This document shows positions 32,191 to 41,056 of a DNA stretch of 55,942 nt, in pieces. The notes under the pieces are model-generated. The model made no database searches. It was not told the origin of the DNA and saw nothing but the letters and a program-made list of their open reading frames with translations. The stretch is from the NCBI GenBank assembly GCA_018992685.1, contig JACVGT010000038.1, forward strand, positions 1 to 55,942, in the 5' to 3' direction. This DNA comes from Theionarchaea archaeon (GTDB lineage Archaea > Methanobacteriota_B > Thermococci > Methanofastidiosales > SZ-28-30). How positions within the stretch are numbered: position 1 is the first letter of the stretch; every line of letters begins with the position of its first letter. A program made the translations under genes and the position numbers.

Positions 32191-34998
32191 ATGAATTCTT
32201 CAATGGAGACTAAATGGCAGAAGCGGTGGGAGGATGCGGGTGTTTTTGAAGCAGTGCCGTCTGAGAAACAAGCTTTTTTTGTCAATGTTCCCTACCCGTA
32301 TATGAATGGGTTTTTCCACCTGGGAAGGTCCTTTACCTTCTTGAGGGCAGATGTTGTTGCTCGTTTCAAGAGGATGGAAGGCTATAACGCTCTATTTCCC
32401 TTTGCATTTCACTGTACAGGAACCCCCATCGTGGCTGCGGCCCAGAGAGTAGCAGAAGAAGAAGAGAAGCAAATACAGATCCTCAAAGAGATGGGTATTC
32501 CAGAGGAGATCATCCCTGAGTTTTCAGATCCTGTATACTGGACTGAATACTTTCCCGAAGAGGGTAAGAAAGACCTCAAGCGCCTGGGAATGGGTGTTGA
32601 TTGGAGGAGAACCTTCAAAACCACCTCTTTGAACCCACATTACGACGCGTTTGTCCAGTGGCAGTTCCGCAGGTTGAAGGACATGGACCTGGTAGGCCTG
32701 GGGGAGCACCCCGTCATCTGGTGCACCAAGTGTAAGTCCCCCGTGGGTGACCATGCCCGACTGGAAGGAGAAGGGGAAACCCCCCAGGAGTTTACCCTGC
32801 TGAAATTCAGATTCAATGACTCCTACCTCATGGCAGCCTCTCTACGACCAGAAACTGTCTTTGGCCAGACCAATATGTGGGTGGACCCCGATTTAGAATA
32901 TGTCAAAGCAAAGGTCAATGGTGAGACCTGGATTGTATCCCGACCCTGTGCAGAAAAATTGTCACATCAGAACAAGGCAGTTGAAATCCTGGACACCATA
33001 AAGGGTGAGGAATTACTTGGGAAGACCTGTATTGCCCCAGGAATAGACAGGGAGATCTTGATATTACCTTCTGGCTTCTGCGATCCCAACAAGGGGACAG
33101 GTCTCGTGACTTCTGTCCCATCAGATGCTCCCGATGACTGGATGGGCCTCTATGATCTCCAGGAAGACCCAGAATTGTGCACGAAATATGGGTTGGACAT
33201 AGAACACGTGAGAAGGGTGCAGCCCATAGCGATTATCACCTCAAAGGGATGGGGAGACTTCCCCGCAGTAGAGATCTGCAAGAAAATGCACATTGAAAGC
33301 CAGTACGACAGGGAGAACCTGGAAAAGGCAAAGAAAGAGATCTACAAGTCTGGCTTTTACACGGGAAGAATGAATAAGAACTGCGGGAAGTATGCCGGCA
33401 TGAAGGTGGAAGAAGCCAAAGACTTGATCAGACAGGAACTCATAGATGGGGGGAAGGCAGACATCATGTACGAACCTTCTGGTCATGTGGTATGCAGGTG
33501 CCTGACGCCTAGTATTGTGAAGATTGTTAAGAACCAGTGGTTCATCAAGTATGGGGATTCTCTCTGGAAGGAGAAAGCTCACCGGGCCGTGGAAAAGATG
33601 GAATACTACCCGGAGACCGTGAGAAAACAGTTTCACTATGTGGTGGACTGGCTCAATGACTGGGCCTGCACCCGAGAGTTTGGACTTGGAACCAGGCTCC
33701 CCTGGGATCAGAAATGGGTCATTGAATCTCTCAGTGATTCTACCATATACATGGCTTTCTACACGTTCTATCAGTTGATCAAGGACGTCGACCCGGACAC
33801 GATAACTGATGAGGTCTTTGACTACCTCCTGCTGGGAAAGGGTGATCCAAACTCCATTGCCGAAAGGACAGGAATCTCCATTGATATCCTGAGAAAATCG
33901 AAGGAGGAATTCGACTACTGGTACCCCTTCGATGTCAGAACCAGTGGTAAGGATCTGGTGCAGAATCACATGACTTTCTGCATCTTCAACCACGTAGCCC
34001 TCTTTCCTGAAGAGAAATGGCCCCTTGGGTTTGCAGTCAATGGGTGGGTGATGCTGGATATGCAGAAAATGAGTACGTCCAGAGGAATCTCCCTGTTCCT
34101 GCGAGAAGCCATGGACAAGTACGGAGCAGATACCACGAGGATCACCTTGATGTATGGTGGAGAGGGAATAGATGACTCCAACTGGGATACGCAGTTTGCT
34201 GATACAATTGGATCAAAGCTGGAAGCATGGCAGGATTTTGCAGTGGAAACCTACAGAACAGGGAGAAAAGATATAAAATACATTGACCGCTGGTTTGAAT
34301 CAGTGGTCAACGCCACTCTGGTGGATGTGACTGAAGCCTACCGTCAGATGAATTTCAGGACAGCTCTCCAGAAGGGATTCTTTGACATGCAGCGTTACCT
34401 GAGATGGTATCTGAGACGATGTGACGAACCCAATAACCAGGTGATTTCAGACTTTATCGAAATACAAACCAAGGTACTGGCCCCCATTGTTCCCCATGTA
34501 TGTGAAGAGATCTGGGAGAATCTGCACAAGGAAGGGTTCATCTCGCTGGCTGAATGGTGCTTCCCGAATCACGAGAAGATTGATCATGCAGTCATACAGG
34601 TTGAAGAGTTTGTAGAGCAGGTCATTGATGATCTCCAGGAGATCGTGAGGGTAGCCAAGATCGAGAATGCTCAGAAGGCATACCTCTACACCGCAGAAGA
34701 TTGGAAATGGGAAGTTGTTAATCTGGTGAGAAACGAGCGCGACGTAAAATCTGCTATGCAGAAAGCCATGCAGTCAGAGCTTGTGAGACAACACGGGAAA
34801 GAAGCTGCCAAGTTCATTCCCAAAGTCGTGCAGGAAAGGATCTTTCCGCAACAGATCAATGAGGAAGACGTTTTGCAGGAAGCAGAAGACTTTATTTCTT
34901 GCGAAGTTGGCCTGAAGATGGAGATCAACCCCGAGTATGATCCTCAAAACAAGAAAAAAGCAGCAATGCCGGGAAAGCCAGGAATCTATATTGAGTGA
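32191..34998 (+). CDS. leuS: Leucyl-tRNA synthetase, archaeal type
   Basis: 935-residue class I synthetase charging tRNA-Leu. The HIGH-like motif is HLGR at 43-46 (PYMNGFFHLGRSF). The editing domain (about 150-470) contains SLRPETVFGQTNMWV and VTSVPSDAPDDW, the archaeal/eukaryal CP1 form. The KMSKS loop reads KMSTS at 626-630. The anticodon-binding and C-terminal domains follow to residue 935. AAGGTGATATC precedes the ATG. Length and order are normal for archaeal LeuRS. Transcription likely ends at the T-rich stretch after the stop. Confidence 0.96.
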   Translation: MNSSMETKWQKRWEDAGVFEAVPSEKQAFFVNVPYPYMNGFFHLGRSFTFLRADVVARFKRMEGYNALFPFAFHCTGTPIVAAAQRVAEEEEKQIQILKEMGIPEEIIPEFSDPVYWTEYFPEEGKKDLKRLGMGVDWRRTFKTTSLNPHYDAFVQWQFRRLKDMDLVGLGEHPVIWCTKCKSPVGDHARLEGEGETPQEFTLLKFRFNDSYLMAASLRPETVFGQTNMWVDPDLEYVKAKVNGETWIVSRPCAEKLSHQNKAVEILDTIKGEELLGKTCIAPGIDREILILPSGFCDPNKGTGLVTSVPSDAPDDWMGLYDLQEDPELCTKYGLDIEHVRRVQPIAIITSKGWGDFPAVEICKKMHIESQYDRENLEKAKKEIYKSGFYTGRMNKNCGKYAGMKVEEAKDLIRQELIDGGKADIMYEPSGHVVCRCLTPSIVKIVKNQWFIKYGDSLWKEKAHRAVEKMEYYPETVRKQFHYVVDWLNDWACTREFGLGTRLPWDQKWVIESLSDSTIYMAFYTFYQLIKDVDPDTITDEVFDYLLLGKGDPNSIAERTGISIDILRKSKEEFDYWYPFDVRTSGKDLVQNHMTFCIFNHVALFPEEKWPLGFAVNGWVMLDMQKMSTSRGISLFLREAMDKYGADTTRITLMYGGEGIDDSNWDTQFADTIGSKLEAWQDFAVETYRTGRKDIKYIDRWFESVVNATLVDVTEAYRQMNFRTALQKGFFDMQRYLRWYLRRCDEPNNQVISDFIEIQTKVLAPIVPHVCEEIWENLHKEGFISLAEWCFPNHEKIDHAVIQVEEFVEQVIDDLQEIVRVAKIENAQKAYLYTAEDWKWEVVNLVRNERDVKSAMQKAMQSELVRQHGKEAAKFIPKVVQERIFPQQINEEDVLQEAEDFISCEVGLKMEINPEYDPQNKKKAAMPGKPGIYIE

Positions 34999-35030
34999 CT
35001 TTTTTCTTTCTCATTCTTTTTCACGAGTTC
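34999..35030 (+). terminator. T-rich terminator after leuS
   Basis: CTTTTTTCTTTCTC and CTTTTTCAC follow the stop directly. No hairpin is evident, the normal archaeal form. Confidence 0.5.
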
Positions 35031-35158
35031 GTTCTGCTGCAGCACCGGAGCTCCCACAGCCTTAACCCTCCTCATTCTTGCACATTTCACGAAGCGTTTT
35101 CACACTTTTCTGCATTCACTTCCTTTTCGTCCTTAAAGATACTATTACAATCGAAAGA

Positions 35159-35166
35159 TTTATATA
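35159..35166 (+). promoter_or_regulatory. TATA box of the 50-aa leaderless gene
   Basis: TTTATATA centred about 27 bases before the ATG at 35189, with an A/T-rich purine stretch (ATCGAAAG) just upstream that could act as a BRE. Confidence 0.6.
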
Positions 35167-35188
35167 GTAGTGTTAATCAATATTGATT

Positions 35189-35341
35189 ATGAAAAACATC
35201 GACGACATCATTAAGCTGATAAAAGAGGAAGCTACTGATGGATTTTCCGACAGGGCAGATCAGGAATTCTGCAAACTCCTGGACTATGGCTATGAGTTCA
35301 GAAAGGAATTCATGATAAAGCGAATGCAGCAGACCTCGTAG
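35189..35341 (+). CDS. Leaderless small protein, 50 aa
   Basis: Begins MKNIDDIIKLIKEEATDGFS and ends FMIKRMQQTS. It is a compact, mainly helical, charged peptide with one Cys. The TATA-like TTTATATA at 35159-35166 sits at the right distance for a transcript starting at the ATG. Codon use resembles the neighbouring genes and the frame is uninterrupted. It ends 16 bases before the convergent GGDEF/GCH-III-like gene. No family is recognised; a DNA- or protein-binding regulator is possible. Confidence 0.65.
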   Translation: MKNIDDIIKLIKEEATDGFSDRADQEFCKLLDYGYEFRKEFMIKRMQQTS

Positions 35342-35356
35342 ACCAGTTCAGGAATT

Positions 35357-35743
35357 TCACAGGATTACGATCCTCCCTTTCCTTTTCGATTCTTTCAGTG
35401 CTTTTTTCGCCAGTGGAAAATCTTTCAGTGCTTTTACAGGGACATCTGCTGTTATGTGTGCAATTCCCACACTGAGAGTCGTTTCACTGATGGTCCTGAT
35501 TTCTTTTCTCATAGTCTCGAGATCCGTGATCATTCTTTCCATGTCTGGATGTGAGCAGTACATCTGGGCTTCTTCTGTTCCCCGTTCAAAATCCAATCCG
35601 TAGAGGATGGTTGCCTGGTGAGTTTTTGCAAAATCTGCCACAGCATGGCTCAAATACCGAGTCACAGGATTCGGGGAATATTCTGTCCATCCCATTTTCC
35701 GGGTGAGCTCACCAAACCTGTCAAGGTCAAGAGCAATGACCAC
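35357..35743 (-). CDS. Single-domain GGDEF/GTP cyclohydrolase III-like protein
   Basis: 128 residues, GTG start at 35743. The opening VIALDLDRFGELTRKM has the metal-binding Asp pattern of nucleotidyl-cyclase/GGDEF folds. NPVTRYLSHAVADFAKTH matches the region after it in archaeal GTP cyclohydrolase III. TLSVGIAHITADVP is the strand that precedes the last helix, ending ALKESKRKGRIVIL as in GGDEF domains. Archaeal GCH III carries two such domains in about 230-270 residues; this has one, so it may work as a dimer or bind nucleotide only. It starts two bases after the PHP gene stop and is coupled to it. Confidence 0.75.
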   Translation of the reverse strand: MVIALDLDRFGELTRKMGWTEYSPNPVTRYLSHAVADFAKTHQATILYGLDFERGTEEAQMYCSHPDMERMITDLETMRKEIRTISETTLSVGIAHITADVPVKALKDFPLAKKALKESKRKGRIVIL

Positions 35744-35745
35744 TG

Positions 35746-36351
35746 CTATAGTCTCCCCTCCAGAAAAGGAATCTCGTCAAGAGGTGTCCACATCAGGCCA
35801 CGTTCACGTATTTGAGTGAATCCCATGTTCTGAGGGAGATGAGCGTCAGATCCCAGTGTCAAAGGCAGGTGAAGCCGCTGTGCGTCTTCATACAGCCACT
35901 GGGGAAGATAGACAAGGGCCTTTTCAGAGAGTTCCAGGGAAATATTTTCATCTTTGAATCGTTCCAGCTGGCAGGGTGAACATGAAGCCCCATATGCACA
36001 GGGGTGTGCAATAATGTCAATATGCTTCTGACGAGCCATCTCAAAAGCCTCCTCCAGGGTGTACCGCTGTCTGACATGAGCAAGAGAGTAATCAAAGTAC
36101 TTAGGAATCACAGTATTTGAGGGCACATGGATCTCTGCTCCATAGAATACAGGTATGTCTGCATGATCTTTCAGATATTCCACCTTCTCCCTGATTCTCT
36201 GTGTATTTTTTATGTCATAAGGATAGTGATCCACAAACCCCAGAGCTTCTAGTCCCAACAGTTCAGCCTGCAACATATAGCTGTCGATATACACAGAGTA
36301 ATCCTTTTTCCTGTGATCATGGCCAATGATATGGACGTGGAGATCATACAT
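35746..36351 (-). CDS. PHP-domain phosphoesterase
   Basis: 201 residues. The metal-ligand motifs of the PHP superfamily are all present: YDLHVH at the N-terminus, LGFVDHYPY, YGAEIHVPS, IIAHPCAYG and TLGSDAHLPQNMG. The motif order and size resemble histidinol-phosphatase or nucleoside 3',5'-phosphatase types; the substrate cannot be fixed. It is the first gene of a pair with the GGDEF/GCH-III-like protein, so the two may act on the same nucleotide. Confidence 0.9.
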   Translation of the reverse strand: MYDLHVHIIGHDHRKKDYSVYIDSYMLQAELLGLEALGFVDHYPYDIKNTQRIREKVEYLKDHADIPVFYGAEIHVPSNTVIPKYFDYSLAHVRQRYTLEEAFEMARQKHIDIIAHPCAYGASCSPCQLERFKDENISLELSEKALVYLPQWLYEDAQRLHLPLTLGSDAHLPQNMGFTQIRERGLMWTPLDEIPFLEGRL

Positions 36352-36541
36352 GAGTCAGCGAGTGATCCCGCTTTTAAATTGCTTTCCCCTTTCTGTTACA
36401 GCTAATCATTACATTTTATCGTTGTGTGATTGTATTACTGAGTTCATTACTAGTAAAAACTGATGCTTTATTACCTGAGTCACCGAAAGCTTTTTATAGT
36501 ATTGATCAGCAATATGATTAAGTGCGCGGAATTCAGATAAG

Positions 36542-37084
36542 GTGATCAACATCCTGATCGACGAGAAGGCTCAAGAAATCTTCTGGTTCTTGTGGAGGAA
36601 TACCAAGGAACCCTACACTATCAGGGAAATCGCCCGGGAGACTGAGGTTTCTTATGGGTCAACCTGGGCGATTCTTAGGGAATTCGAAACCCTGCAGCTG
36701 GTATATGGAATCGAAAAGCGGAGAGCGCATTTGTATGTCCTGAATTTTGATCACCCTTTGTGTTTCCACGTATGGTCCCTGTTGAATGCTCTCAAGCGGC
36801 AGAACCTCACCAGTCTAAAGGCACGGAAAAAGGTGGATGTGGCAGGAGATGAGTTCATTGTTCAGCTCAAGAGCAACGGCAGAGTGGAAACAATATGCTG
36901 TTCAGATACCAGGATAGAAGGGCTGGCAACAGTGAGCCACAAGGATTTCGTCAGGCTGTGCAATGAGAATAGAACATTCTACACAACTATATGGAATGAT
37001 GGTATCGTACTAGCAGGGGAAAGAGCATTCTATGATATGATGTGGAACTTGGCGGAAAAGAGAGTGATAGGGGTGGGGGGGTGA
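36542..37084 (+). CDS. Winged-helix transcriptional regulator, S-layer operon
   Basis: 180 residues, GTG start (INILIDEKAQEIFWFLWRNT). Residues about 20-65 form a MarR/ArsR-type winged helix (YTIREIARETEVSYGSTWAI; LREFETLQLVYGIEKRRAHL). The C-terminal half is an alpha/beta region (EFIVQLKSNGRVETICCSDT) that may sense a ligand or a partner. A TTTTTATAG box at about 36492 precedes it. It ends one base before the S-layer gene start, so it probably controls its own operon including that major surface protein. Confidence 0.8.
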   Translation: MINILIDEKAQEIFWFLWRNTKEPYTIREIARETEVSYGSTWAILREFETLQLVYGIEKRRAHLYVLNFDHPLCFHVWSLLNALKRQNLTSLKARKKVDVAGDEFIVQLKSNGRVETICCSDTRIEGLATVSHKDFVRLCNENRTFYTTIWNDGIVLAGERAFYDMMWNLAEKRVIGVGG

Positions 37085-37085
37085 G

Positions 37086-39083
37086 ATGAAAAGGTTTTTG
37101 CTGATTGTACTTATCTTTTTGATTCCAATGGCCGAATGTCAAGGCATCCTCCCTCCTAAAGGATTTTTTGTGTCAGATTTACAGCCTGAGGCCATTATTG
37201 TGGTGGGGGATGCTGCATGTGCAGAAGATGTTATTTCAGCCACCATGTTGGCCACCAGGATGGCGGACATGACAGCACAAGCCAGAACGCGAATTACAGA
37301 AGTGGTCACCTCTGAGACTGAACATATCGCCCTTGACATGATCCCCTTTGAGTGGGCAGACTATCATGTGCTGTTTGATCTCACCGAGGATACGTTGTGG
37401 CACTATGATTACCGTCTGGAAGATCTCAGAGATACTATTCCTGGGGGGTTCATTCCTACCTGGGGAAGAACATGGGCTTCCCGGACCACTCCCATCAATT
37501 TGCTTGGTGATTACTACAGCATGCTGGAAATCAGGCAGTATGATGGCTATTCATGGTGGTACCTGTTCCATGGAATTCCTCGCAACTTTGAGCATCAGTG
37601 TATCAAGCGGGGTGAATCGCGAAGGTATGGAAAGTATCTCGTCACTGTCCTTGATGTGGATGTGGATGAGCTGGAAGTTACCATAGCCCTCACCAGTGAT
37701 ACCATGGATGCGAGAATTATCCTTCCCGTATACTGCAAGGATTGTAAGCACGTCGTGGGAGAACTATTCTGTAATGCCACTGATCCCATGCCTCCTCTGG
37801 AAGCTGCAGACACGCTCCAGAACGAGTATCCTGGGTTTTTTGTCAACCTCAAGTACTTCGTGGGCGGGCCTCTCTCAATTCCTGAAGGAGTGGCCCGTGC
37901 CCAGTGGTACTGGAATGCTACCATCCCTGCCACTCCCGATACATATATTGATGGTGAATTCAATGTACCCACACCGCAAGCTGATTACTACCTGGAGTTT
38001 CTGCGCGCCTTTTCTGCCTCAACGAGAAAAGGTGTCCCTCTACGGGTGTATACTGCAGGGTTCTTATCGGATGAGAAGGGGGAGGTCAATGTATTCCTAT
38101 CAAGTGACTACTCGTTTGACAGTCTCGCTGTTACTCTGGTTCTCTTCGAAAGACGAGTTGAGTGTAGCGGCACCACATACTTCAATGTGGTACGGATGAT
38201 ATCACATCCCGTGTACCTTTCCATGAGGGAAGGGTCAACATTTGAATACTCGTACACATTTTCAATTCCTCCAACAATCAGTAACCCAGCCCCCGAAACC
38301 GTGGGAGCAGTTGTTTTTGTACAGGATACAGTGACCCGGAAAATATATCAGGCAGATGTTCTGGATTTGAAAGAGAAAAGGAACGTCTTCGAAATAGATA
38401 TTGATGCAGACTTTGATGGAGAAGCCAAGGAAGTGGAATTCGCCATTGAATGCACAAAAATACCCTTCGTGGGTGTTCAGGGGAATGCATGGGCCAGATT
38501 CAATATCTACTGGCTACAGGACTATGGTGTGGTGTTCCCCATGTGCTGTGGCACTCCCTTTTTTGAGAATGAAACTGCATCATGGGATCTTGAGATTGAA
38601 AAACGTGGAACCCTGGGATACATTCAGGTCAATGTGTGCGATCCCTTTGACATTCACTGTTTAGAACCAGGAGATGTACTTTACGGGCCACGACATTTGA
38701 CCCGGATTGAAGTGATAGAAGTAACTGATACATATGTTGAATTCTTCTTCCAGTTCATGAGAGTCTCGGAAATGGACGTGGGAAAGGAACGTGTCGTCGA
38801 ACCTTCCTCCTTGATCTATCTGGCTCACGATGTTACAGGTGAGGAAGTCGAATGCAAGAACCTTGTGCTGGTGGGAGGTCCCGGGGTTAACTCATACACC
38901 CGGAAACTGGTAGATTCAGGTGTATCTCAGGTTCTATGGAATGTTTCCAGCGGGGAGTGGGAATTGATCAAGGATGCTTTTGGATACGGGAAAGACGTGC
39001 TCATCGTGGCAGGAAAGGATAGAGAAGCTACAAAATTTGCAGCCCACAAACTGTACTATGCGCTGGAAATGTATGAACGATGA
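37086..39083 (+). CDS. S-layer-like surface protein
   Basis: 665 residues. A cleavable signal peptide (MKRFLLIVLIFLIPMAECQG) is followed by the N-terminal S-layer domain pattern: LQPEAIIVVGDAACAEDVIS, then ATMLATRMADM. The middle 500 residues are beta-rich, with several Cys pairs and NxS/T sequons (for example NATDP and NETAS). The end VLVGGPGVNSYTRKLVDSGV, then VLIVAGKDREATKFAAHKL, is the C-terminal half of the Methanococcus-type S-layer fold (split domain closing on the N-terminus). No anchor helix is visible. The UDP-ManNAcA made by wecBC could glycosylate it. Confidence 0.85.
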   Translation: MKRFLLIVLIFLIPMAECQGILPPKGFFVSDLQPEAIIVVGDAACAEDVISATMLATRMADMTAQARTRITEVVTSETEHIALDMIPFEWADYHVLFDLTEDTLWHYDYRLEDLRDTIPGGFIPTWGRTWASRTTPINLLGDYYSMLEIRQYDGYSWWYLFHGIPRNFEHQCIKRGESRRYGKYLVTVLDVDVDELEVTIALTSDTMDARIILPVYCKDCKHVVGELFCNATDPMPPLEAADTLQNEYPGFFVNLKYFVGGPLSIPEGVARAQWYWNATIPATPDTYIDGEFNVPTPQADYYLEFLRAFSASTRKGVPLRVYTAGFLSDEKGEVNVFLSSDYSFDSLAVTLVLFERRVECSGTTYFNVVRMISHPVYLSMREGSTFEYSYTFSIPPTISNPAPETVGAVVFVQDTVTRKIYQADVLDLKEKRNVFEIDIDADFDGEAKEVEFAIECTKIPFVGVQGNAWARFNIYWLQDYGVVFPMCCGTPFFENETASWDLEIEKRGTLGYIQVNVCDPFDIHCLEPGDVLYGPRHLTRIEVIEVTDTYVEFFFQFMRVSEMDVGKERVVEPSSLIYLAHDVTGEEVECKNLVLVGGPGVNSYTRKLVDSGVSQVLWNVSSGEWELIKDAFGYGKDVLIVAGKDREATKFAAHKLYYALEMYER

Positions 39084-39223
39084 TAAGATACCGTACAGCT
39101 ATCAGGAGAACCTCTCCCACCAAATCTGTTTCTGGATTCCGCACAATTGCACAAATACAAAAACGCTAAATTGGGAATATTTTTACATTTAAGAATATAT
39201 TTTAGCATTTTGAGTCAAAAAGG

Positions 39224-39232
39224 TTTATATAT
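39224..39232 (+). promoter_or_regulatory. Strong TATA box before a 23-aa ORF
   Basis: AGGTTTATATATTG preceded by a purine run AAAAAGG. GAGGTGAT follows at 39253-39260. Just upstream, GCTAAA (39164 region) and TTTAGC (39201-39206) form an A/T-rich inverted pair that could be an operator. Confidence 0.55.
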
Positions 39233-39265
39233 TGTCCTTTTCATTGAGAGTTGAGGTGATCACAG

Positions 39266-39337
39266 ATGTTTATGGAATACACCATAGCACGAACACGGAT
39301 CGAAGACATCCAAAGAAATTACCAGAAAAAGCACTAA
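39266..39337 (+). CDS. Micro-ORF, 23 aa, with full expression signals
   Basis: ATG at 39266 five bases after GAGGTGAT, TATA box at 39224-39232. The peptide begins MFMEYTIARTRIEDIQRN and ends YQKKH: an amphipathic, basic helix. Unusually good promoter and binding site for so short a frame. It follows the S-layer gene and precedes the desulfhydrase gene. No family is recognised. Confidence 0.5.
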   Translation: MFMEYTIARTRIEDIQRNYQKKH

Positions 39338-39445
39338 GAAGGTCCCCGGATCTTCATTTCTCTTCTTGATTTTTGTTGCCTGGCAGACGGTTTCCCAGGA
39401 ATGATTCTTGCATAAGGGTATAAATGCCAGTTCCTTACTCTGGGT

Positions 39446-40489
39446 ATGAACCTTGACACACTACCCAGGATAGCGCTGGGGCGGTTACCCACACCTCTGG
39501 AGAAGATGGGTACTTTATCGCAGGTTCTTCACATACCTGAGCTTTACATTAAACGAGATGATCTTACAGGTATTGGATACGGTGGCAACAAGATCAGAAA
39601 ACTGGAATACCTGCTGGCAGATGCTCTTTCCAAGGGCGCAGATACAATCATTACCACAGGTGGTGTCCAGTCCAATTTCACCCGTGCTACAACTGCATGT
39701 TGCGTAAAAGCTGGATTGAAACCAGTCCTGGTGTTAATTGGTGACGAACCTGCTGAGTACAGAGGGAACGTGCTCCTGGAAACATTGATGGGAGCAGAAA
39801 TACATTATGTCTCGGCTGATTCTATGGATGAAGGAGCCAGAAAGGCAGACGAACTCATGGAAACGATTGCTGAAAACTTGAAAGCTCAAGGTCACACTGG
39901 TTACATCATGCCTGTGGGTGGATCCATTCCTGTGGGTATAGCGGGATTTGCAAGAGGATTTCTCGAACTCGCCCAGCAGGCAGAGGAGTTGGACATATCC
40001 CCACAGCACATCATTGTGGCCACAGGGTCAGGAGGCACCCAGGCGGGGTTGCTGGTGGGCAAGATATTGAAAGAAGCTACTATCAGAATAGTAGGTATTC
40101 GAGTGGGAAAGATGTTTGAGCCCTTCTGTGAGATGATTCTGGAAAAAGCGAGGGATACAGCACAGTTTCTGGGAATGACCAAATCAATCAGCAAAGAGGA
40201 CGTCATATGTTACAGCGACTTTGTGGGGGAAGGGTATGACATTCCCACGAAAGAGGCAAATGAGGCAATCAGATTGGCGGCCCGAACAGAAGCTGTTTTC
40301 CTGGATCCTGTGTACACGGGTAAGGCGATGGCAGGGCTAATAGGGCTGGTAGAACGTGGCGAAATTCCACGAGATGATACCATTGTTTTCTGGCATACGG
40401 GAGGAGATCCAGCATTATTCGCAGGTGAGGAACTTCTGGGAAAAGAATTTGTGGAATCTCTCAAGACGTCTCCTCAAACTGAGTGGTGA
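39446..40489 (+). CDS. D-cysteine desulfhydrase / ACC deaminase family enzyme
   Basis: 347 residues, PLP-dependent fold type II. The PLP lysine is Lys49 in YGGNKIRKLEY; TGGVQSNFTRATTACCVKAG and ATGSGGTQAGLLVG bind substrate and phosphate. Homologues in archaea (for example from Pyrococcus) act on D-cysteine giving pyruvate, sulfide and ammonia, though the annotation ACC deaminase is also used; sequence alone does not decide. TATAAAT at 39419-39425 is 24 bases before the ATG, so the message is leaderless. A GNAT acetyltransferase gene follows after four bases. Confidence 0.9.
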   Translation: MNLDTLPRIALGRLPTPLEKMGTLSQVLHIPELYIKRDDLTGIGYGGNKIRKLEYLLADALSKGADTIITTGGVQSNFTRATTACCVKAGLKPVLVLIGDEPAEYRGNVLLETLMGAEIHYVSADSMDEGARKADELMETIAENLKAQGHTGYIMPVGGSIPVGIAGFARGFLELAQQAEELDISPQHIIVATGSGGTQAGLLVGKILKEATIRIVGIRVGKMFEPFCEMILEKARDTAQFLGMTKSISKEDVICYSDFVGEGYDIPTKEANEAIRLAARTEAVFLDPVYTGKAMAGLIGLVERGEIPRDDTIVFWHTGGDPALFAGEELLGKEFVESLKTSPQTEW

Positions 40490-40493
40490 TGTG

Positions 40494-40964
40494 ATGGACA
40501 TTATTCCTGCTCAGCATCAGCACATCCCGGAAATCGTGGAGATCTGGAAGGAGTTGATGGACTTTCATGAACAGATTAACCCGATCTTCGGAAGGGGCAA
40601 GAAAGGACACGTCCATTACCAGATGCATCTTGACAAGATGATGGATTCAGACAGAGCGCAGGTTCTTGTGGCAGTGGATCAGGGGACGGTGGTGGGCTAT
40701 TCTCTGGCCTTGGTGTTGGAGATTCCGCCCATTCTTACCTATTCGAAACGGGGGTTCATATCGGACGTGGCTGTATCGTCAGGATACAGGAGGAAAGGCA
40801 TCGGAACAGAAATAGTGGCCAGGATACTTGACTGGTTTGATTCTCAGGATATTAGTCAGATTCAGGTGCAGGTAGCCTGCAAGAATGAGATAGGTTACAA
40901 CTTCTGGAAAAAACAGGGATTCGAGGAGGATTTGTTCGTTCTGCGGAAACGAGAACCTAAATAA
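40494..40964 (+). CDS. GNAT-family acetyltransferase
   Basis: 156 residues from the ATG at 40494 (MDIIPAQHQHIPEIVEIW), chosen because GGTGATG lies just upstream and the family N-terminus starts there; the longer frame from 40356 overlaps the desulfhydrase. The acetyl-CoA site is VSSGYRRKGIGTEIVARIL (motif A), followed by VQVACKNEIGYNFWKKQGF (motif B). The substrate is unknown. It is translationally coupled to the desulfhydrase gene, so a role with an amino-acid derivative is possible. Confidence 0.9.
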   Translation: MDIIPAQHQHIPEIVEIWKELMDFHEQINPIFGRGKKGHVHYQMHLDKMMDSDRAQVLVAVDQGTVVGYSLALVLEIPPILTYSKRGFISDVAVSSGYRRKGIGTEIVARILDWFDSQDISQIQVQVACKNEIGYNFWKKQGFEEDLFVLRKREPK

Positions 40965-41056
40965 TTTGTTGACCTCGCGTGAGGCGGGCGTGCTGGCCAG
41001 GTCCTCTCGGGCGCAACATTCAAAAGTCTCCAGACGTCAAATGAAGAGGTGTCGCT

